A DNA stretch of 8,476 nt from Deltaproteobacteria bacterium (GTDB lineage Bacteria > Desulfobacterota > DSM-4660 > Desulfatiglandales > Desulfatiglandaceae): NCBI GenBank assembly GCA_013349725.1, contig DUZB01000374.1, positions 1 to 8,476 on the forward strand. Direction: 5' to 3'. The position numbers and the translations under genes were made by a program. Positions within the stretch are counted from its first letter, which is position 1. Every line of letters starts with the position of its first letter. The notes under the pieces were generated by a model. It was given only the letters and a program-made list of their open reading frames with translations, ran no database searches and was not told where the DNA came from. Below, one piece after another: positions 5,695 to 8,476 of this stretch.

Positions 5695-6221
5695 TTGATG
5701 AATAAGGGGATACCTGCTACGGTCATCACCACTTTGTCGGCAAGGGCCGCCAATTTCTGGTTCAGTGTGCCCGCAAAATCTCTGAACTGCCTCGCCAGTG
5801 GGTGCAGTGGAACAATCCCGGCGCCCACCTCATTAGATACCAGGATAACCGCTCTATCCCTTCGCGAAAGGACTTCCAGGAGTTTCGCCCGATATGCCGG
5901 TACCTTTTCCGCCCCCATTTTCATCAGGATGTTGCTTTGCCAGATAGTCAGGCAATCGATGAGAACAGCATCGACCCCTCCACATTTGTGCTCCAATGCC
6001 TCGGCGATGTTCACAGGTTCTTCCACCAGGTTCCATTGCGGGCCACGGGCTTCTTTGTGCAATCTGATCCTTTCTTCCATCTCTTCATCGGTCACTTCGG
6101 CGGTGGCGAGAAAGAGGCAGGACGTATAATGATCTTCAGCATACTTCAAGGCCCATGAGCTCTTTCCGCTTCTGGCTCCTCCCAGCACAAGAACCATCTC
6201 ATTTTTCAACTTTTTGTCCAT
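5691..6221 (-). CDS. cobU: Adenosylcobinamide kinase / adenosylcobinamide-phosphate guanylyltransferase
   Basis: Bifunctional enzyme of cobamide assembly. It phosphorylates adenosylcobinamide on the aminopropanol arm, then transfers GMP from GTP to give adenosylcobinamide-GDP, the substrate of CobS. The 176-residue length is normal for the family. Motifs are the P-loop GGARSGKS (14-21), RIRLHKEAR with His55 (matching the guanylylated His46 of Salmonella CobU), WNLVEEP (63-69), the acidic IDCLTIW, VSNEVGAGIVP, LARQFRDFAGTLNQ and a C-terminal AGIPL. The ATG at 6221 follows a weak GAGAGACA. A second ATG eight codons on is possible. The MBL gene ends 38 bases upstream and the kinase gene overlaps downstream. 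No other cobalamin gene is in the window, so it may act in corrinoid salvage or belong to a dispersed pathway. Confidence 0.95.
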   Translation of the reverse strand: MDKKLKNEMVLVLGGARSGKSSWALKYAEDHYTSCLFLATAEVTDEEMEERIRLHKEARGPQWNLVEEPVNIAEALEHKCGGVDAVLIDCLTIWQSNILMKMGAEKVPAYRAKLLEVLSRRDRAVILVSNEVGAGIVPLHPLARQFRDFAGTLNQKLAALADKVVMTVAGIPLFIK

Positions 6222-6259
6222 TGTCTCTCAACACTCTGATTAGCAAAGGGCAGCGAATA

Positions 6260-7105
6260 TTAAATCTGGATTTCATGCCCTTCACGGGCGGCGTGGACGA
6301 TCATGTCGGAATTGTTTTTTAAGGCAAGCTCCCTGCAGCGAGACACAATCAGATCTAAATCGTCATCTTTACGGGGAGGATGATGATGAAACAGGATCAA
6401 TTCCTTCACACCCGCCTTCAAAGCAAGATCCATTGCGGATGCCCAGTCCGAGTGCCCCCAGCCCCTGTGACGGCTTATCTCCTCCGGGGTAAACTGCGCA
6501 TCATGGATCAACAGGTCTACATCTTTGCAGAAACGGATAAAATCGGCGGGGCGACTCCCGGCCCAGGCCTTTTCGGTCAATTCATTGTCCGTTATAAATG
6601 CAAGGGTCCGACTGTTTTCCCGAAACCTGAATCCGAAACCGCCCTGGGGATGGTGCAGGGGGATCACGTCGATCCTCACGCCACCAATTTCGACAGGGCC
6701 GTTTTTAATCCGGTCCACATGTTTTATTTCGGCTCTCAGGTCTTCGAATTTGATCGGAAAAAATCCATCTCCCATTTTGCTGTCAAAAATGGCGCTCAAA
6801 CCTTTCATGCAGCCGGGAGCTCCATCGACGGAAATCTTCGTAGTAGGAATATAAGCGGGGTCAAAAAAAGGAAAGCCCTGGATGTGGTCCCAGTGTTTGT
6901 GGGTCATCAGGAGGTGGATATCAATTTCCATACCCTGTTCGAGCATCCATTCGCCCAGAGATCTGATCCCTGTCCCAGCGTCGATGACAATTTTTTTGCC
7001 GACTTCCGTGGTGATCTCAACACAGCACGTGTTGCCGCCGTGTCGTATCGTATCCTTTCCCGGAGCCGCAATAGACCCCCTTGTGCCCCAAAATCTGAGT
7101 TTCAT
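6260..7105 (-). CDS. MBL-fold hydrolase of the PhnP/RNase Z-like group (COG1235-like)
   Basis: This 281-residue protein begins directly with the fold (MKLRFWGTRGS), as is usual for this group, followed by GGNTCCVEI and VIDAGTGIRSLG. Metal ligands are in THKHWDHIQG (His69, His71, Asp73, His74), with His151/His152 in PLHHPQGG, Asp173 in ITDNE and the late His in LFHHHPP (240-242). HDAQFT (201-206) and GWGHSDW (215-221) are further conserved-looking motifs. Relatives are phosphodiesterases such as PhnP and RNase Z, and some sit near signalling genes. The substrate here is unknown. AGGA lies 11 bases before the ATG, a loose SD. A promoter with a consensus -35 box lies upstream, so this gene probably heads the transcript with cobU and the kinase gene. 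Confidence 0.9.
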   Translation of the reverse strand: MKLRFWGTRGSIAAPGKDTIRHGGNTCCVEITTEVGKKIVIDAGTGIRSLGEWMLEQGMEIDIHLLMTHKHWDHIQGFPFFDPAYIPTTKISVDGAPGCMKGLSAIFDSKMGDGFFPIKFEDLRAEIKHVDRIKNGPVEIGGVRIDVIPLHHPQGGFGFRFRENSRTLAFITDNELTEKAWAGSRPADFIRFCKDVDLLIHDAQFTPEEISRHRGWGHSDWASAMDLALKAGVKELILFHHHPPRKDDDLDLIVSRCRELALKNNSDMIVHAAREGHEIQI

Positions 7106-7151
7106 TTTCTCAATGGTCCTTTATTCCTGTTCAAAAAGCCCTGATTTTGGA

Positions 7152-7180
7152 TTCTTACGTCATAAGGGGTTTCATGTCAA
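7152..7180 (-). promoter_or_regulatory. Putative sigma70 promoter of the MBL-cobU-kinase operon
   Basis: The minus strand reads TTGACA, a perfect -35 box at 7180-7175, then a 17-base spacer and TAAGAA at 7157-7152 as a weak -10. Shifting by one base gives AAGAAT with an 18-base spacer. Transcription would start near 7145 with a leader of about 40 bases. The site sits in the 106-base gap after the M20 gene. Just past the M20 stop there is a short hairpin (ATGTC, TTTTCG loop, GACAT) without a good T-run, so some readthrough from M20 is likely. Confidence 0.45.
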
Positions 7181-7211
7181 TTCAAAATCCGGCATGTCCG
7201 AAAAGACATCA

Positions 7212-8447
7212 TTAAAAGGTCTGCATGTAAAGGGAAGCAAAGACCTTTGCATCCTTGATGATATCCGATATAAGACAATACTCATTGGGTTGGTGCGCGG
7301 TATCCTGGCAGGTATGCCAGACTGCCGCAGGAAGTCCTTTTCTTCGAAAGAAGGCCGCTACGGTACCCCCACCAATTCCCATGGGAACAGCTCTTTTTCC
7401 TGTAACTTCGTGGATGGCGTTCGCAAGTGCTCTTACGACCGGCGCATCGGGTGAAGTGGGCAACGCAGCATCCTGTCTGTGGGCAATTTTCACAACGATA
7501 TCCAGCCCGTTTTCCCGGGCGACTCTTCCTGCAATCTCGTTGGATGCATGGACCACTTCATCCAGCTCATACCGGGGCAGGACCCGACAGTCCAGATAAA
7601 AAATATCGCTCCCGGATATGGTATTTACGTTGGGGACGTTCCCTTCTATCTTCGTCGGTTCAAAGGTGGATGTGGGAGGGCTGAAAATGGGATCCGAAAA
7701 AGAAAAAGCTTCTTTCAATTCCTGCAGGGCAACGATCAGCTTTGCCGCACCGAGGAGGCTGTTTTTCCCTTTGTCGGGAGTGCTGGCATGACATTGGCGC
7801 CCATGGATGGAAAACTTCATCCAGAGCATGGATTTCTCGGCAACCTCCACCATGGTCCCCTCCTCGTTTCCCGCATCAGGAACCACTATGAGGTCGCTTT
7901 TTCTGAAATAGTCCCCATGATTTTCCAACAGGTAATTGAGGCCATAATCGCTCCCGGTTTCTTCATCTGCCACGATGACAAGGCCAACGGACCTTTTCAG
8001 AGCCATTCCCGAATCCAGGATCGCCTTCAAGGCAAGGTAAGGACTTACAAAACCGTGCTGATTATCTTCAACCCCTCTTCCGATAATCCTGTCACCGTCC
8101 ACAGTGATCTCGTACGGATCGGCATCCCAGAGATCCAGATTTCCGGGCGGAACGATATCCGCGTGACTGAGTACCCACACGGTCTCATCCGCAGAGGCGC
8201 CCTTCCACAGAGCAATAAGATTTGGTCGATAGTCATCTTGCGCTTTTTCATCCGGCGCCTTGATCATCTTCAATTCGGACGGCATCAGTTTCTCAACCAG
8301 GTCCTTTATAAACGCAATTTTTTCGTGTTCTCCCGAGCCTCCATTCTGAGGCCCCAGAGCCACCCGCGCAGTAAGTTCGCGCTGAAGATCAATGATCTCG
8401 TCCCGATAACTGTCTATCCGGCTAAAAACACTTTCAATTTGCGACAT
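7212..8447 (-). CDS. M20 family metallopeptidase / deacylase (ArgE/DapE-like)
   Basis: A 411-residue di-zinc amidohydrolase of the M20 family, which splits N-acyl amino acids or small peptides in the cytoplasm. Numbered from the ATG at 8447, the catalytic set is complete. His95 is in LSHADIVPPG and the bridging Asp128 is in GRGVEDNQHG. The Glu pair 162/163 is in ADEETGSDYG, Asp191 in VVPDAGNE, and His385 in TAHQPNEYC. The lid/dimerisation domain lies at about residues 204-320 and carries His220 (GRQCHASTP). The GVEDNQHG variant of the usual DMKG motif occurs in a branch of M20 proteins that is not clearly ArgE or DapE, so I give no symbol. GGAG nine bases before the ATG at 8447 supports that start. 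The ATG at 8468 would add seven residues, and only eight bases of upstream sequence are in the window. Confidence 0.9.
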   Translation of the reverse strand: MSQIESVFSRIDSYRDEIIDLQRELTARVALGPQNGGSGEHEKIAFIKDLVEKLMPSELKMIKAPDEKAQDDYRPNLIALWKGASADETVWVLSHADIVPPGNLDLWDADPYEITVDGDRIIGRGVEDNQHGFVSPYLALKAILDSGMALKRSVGLVIVADEETGSDYGLNYLLENHGDYFRKSDLIVVPDAGNEEGTMVEVAEKSMLWMKFSIHGRQCHASTPDKGKNSLLGAAKLIVALQELKEAFSFSDPIFSPPTSTFEPTKIEGNVPNVNTISGSDIFYLDCRVLPRYELDEVVHASNEIAGRVARENGLDIVVKIAHRQDAALPTSPDAPVVRALANAIHEVTGKRAVPMGIGGGTVAAFFRRKGLPAAVWHTCQDTAHQPNEYCLISDIIKDAKVFASLYMQTF

Positions 8448-8456
8448 TCTTCGGTT

Positions 8457-8460
8457 CTCC
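8457..8460 (-). promoter_or_regulatory. Ribosome binding site that decides the M20 start
   Basis: GGAG on the minus strand is nine bases upstream of the ATG at 8447. It falls inside the frame of the earlier ATG at 8468, which favours the shorter protein. Confidence 0.55.
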
Positions 8461-8476
8461 GCTGTCATTCGATTGT

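Overview
The window is an ordinary stretch of bacterial chromosome carrying nine complete, closely packed genes. I see no mobile element, CRISPR array, rRNA or tRNA. The protein repertoire is orphan cobinamide salvage, purine-base salvage, metallo-hydrolases and an unknown lipoprotein. Together with a short CCTGACA-type heptamer repeat in a gene-end spacer, it suggests a Gram-negative bacterium, possibly a Desulfobacterota (deltaproteobacterial) sulfate reducer. That taxonomic guess is inference only.

Region 1 (1-1665, minus strand) is a purine-base salvage operon. guaD (guanine deaminase) is followed by xpt (xanthine phosphoribosyltransferase), then by a 68-residue two-helix membrane protein whose GTG start overlaps the xpt stop codon. 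GuaD converts guanine to xanthine and Xpt converts xanthine to XMP, so the first two genes form a continuous route from guanine back to nucleotides. A sigma70-like promoter and a strong Shine-Dalgarno (SD) sequence precede guaD.

Region 2 (1666-3587, minus strand) is a two-gene unit of unknown role: a 407-residue lipoprotein, then a membrane protein with an N-terminal antibiotic-biosynthesis-monooxygenase (ABM)-like domain, 23 bases apart. The 411-base divergent spacer that follows (3588-3998) holds a nested inverted-repeat structure and a good sigma70 promoter reading rightward.

Region 3 (3999-4883, plus strand) is a lone metallo-beta-lactamase (MBL) fold hydrolase with a Glu where the family usually has the bridging Asp. 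It converges on the next block.

Region 4 (5014-8447, minus strand) reads in the order M20 metallopeptidase, a second MBL-fold hydrolase of the PhnP/RNase Z-like type, cobU (adenosylcobinamide kinase/guanylyltransferase), then a small protein-kinase-like protein whose GTG start overlaps the cobU stop. A promoter with a consensus TTGACA -35 box lies between the M20 and MBL genes, so the last three genes probably form their own transcript.

I found no convincing new multi-gene system. The points most worth a second look are the coupled 68-residue membrane protein after xpt, the kinase coupled to cobU with a lengthened catalytic loop, the lipoprotein/ABM pair, and the nested inverted repeats at 3774-3877.
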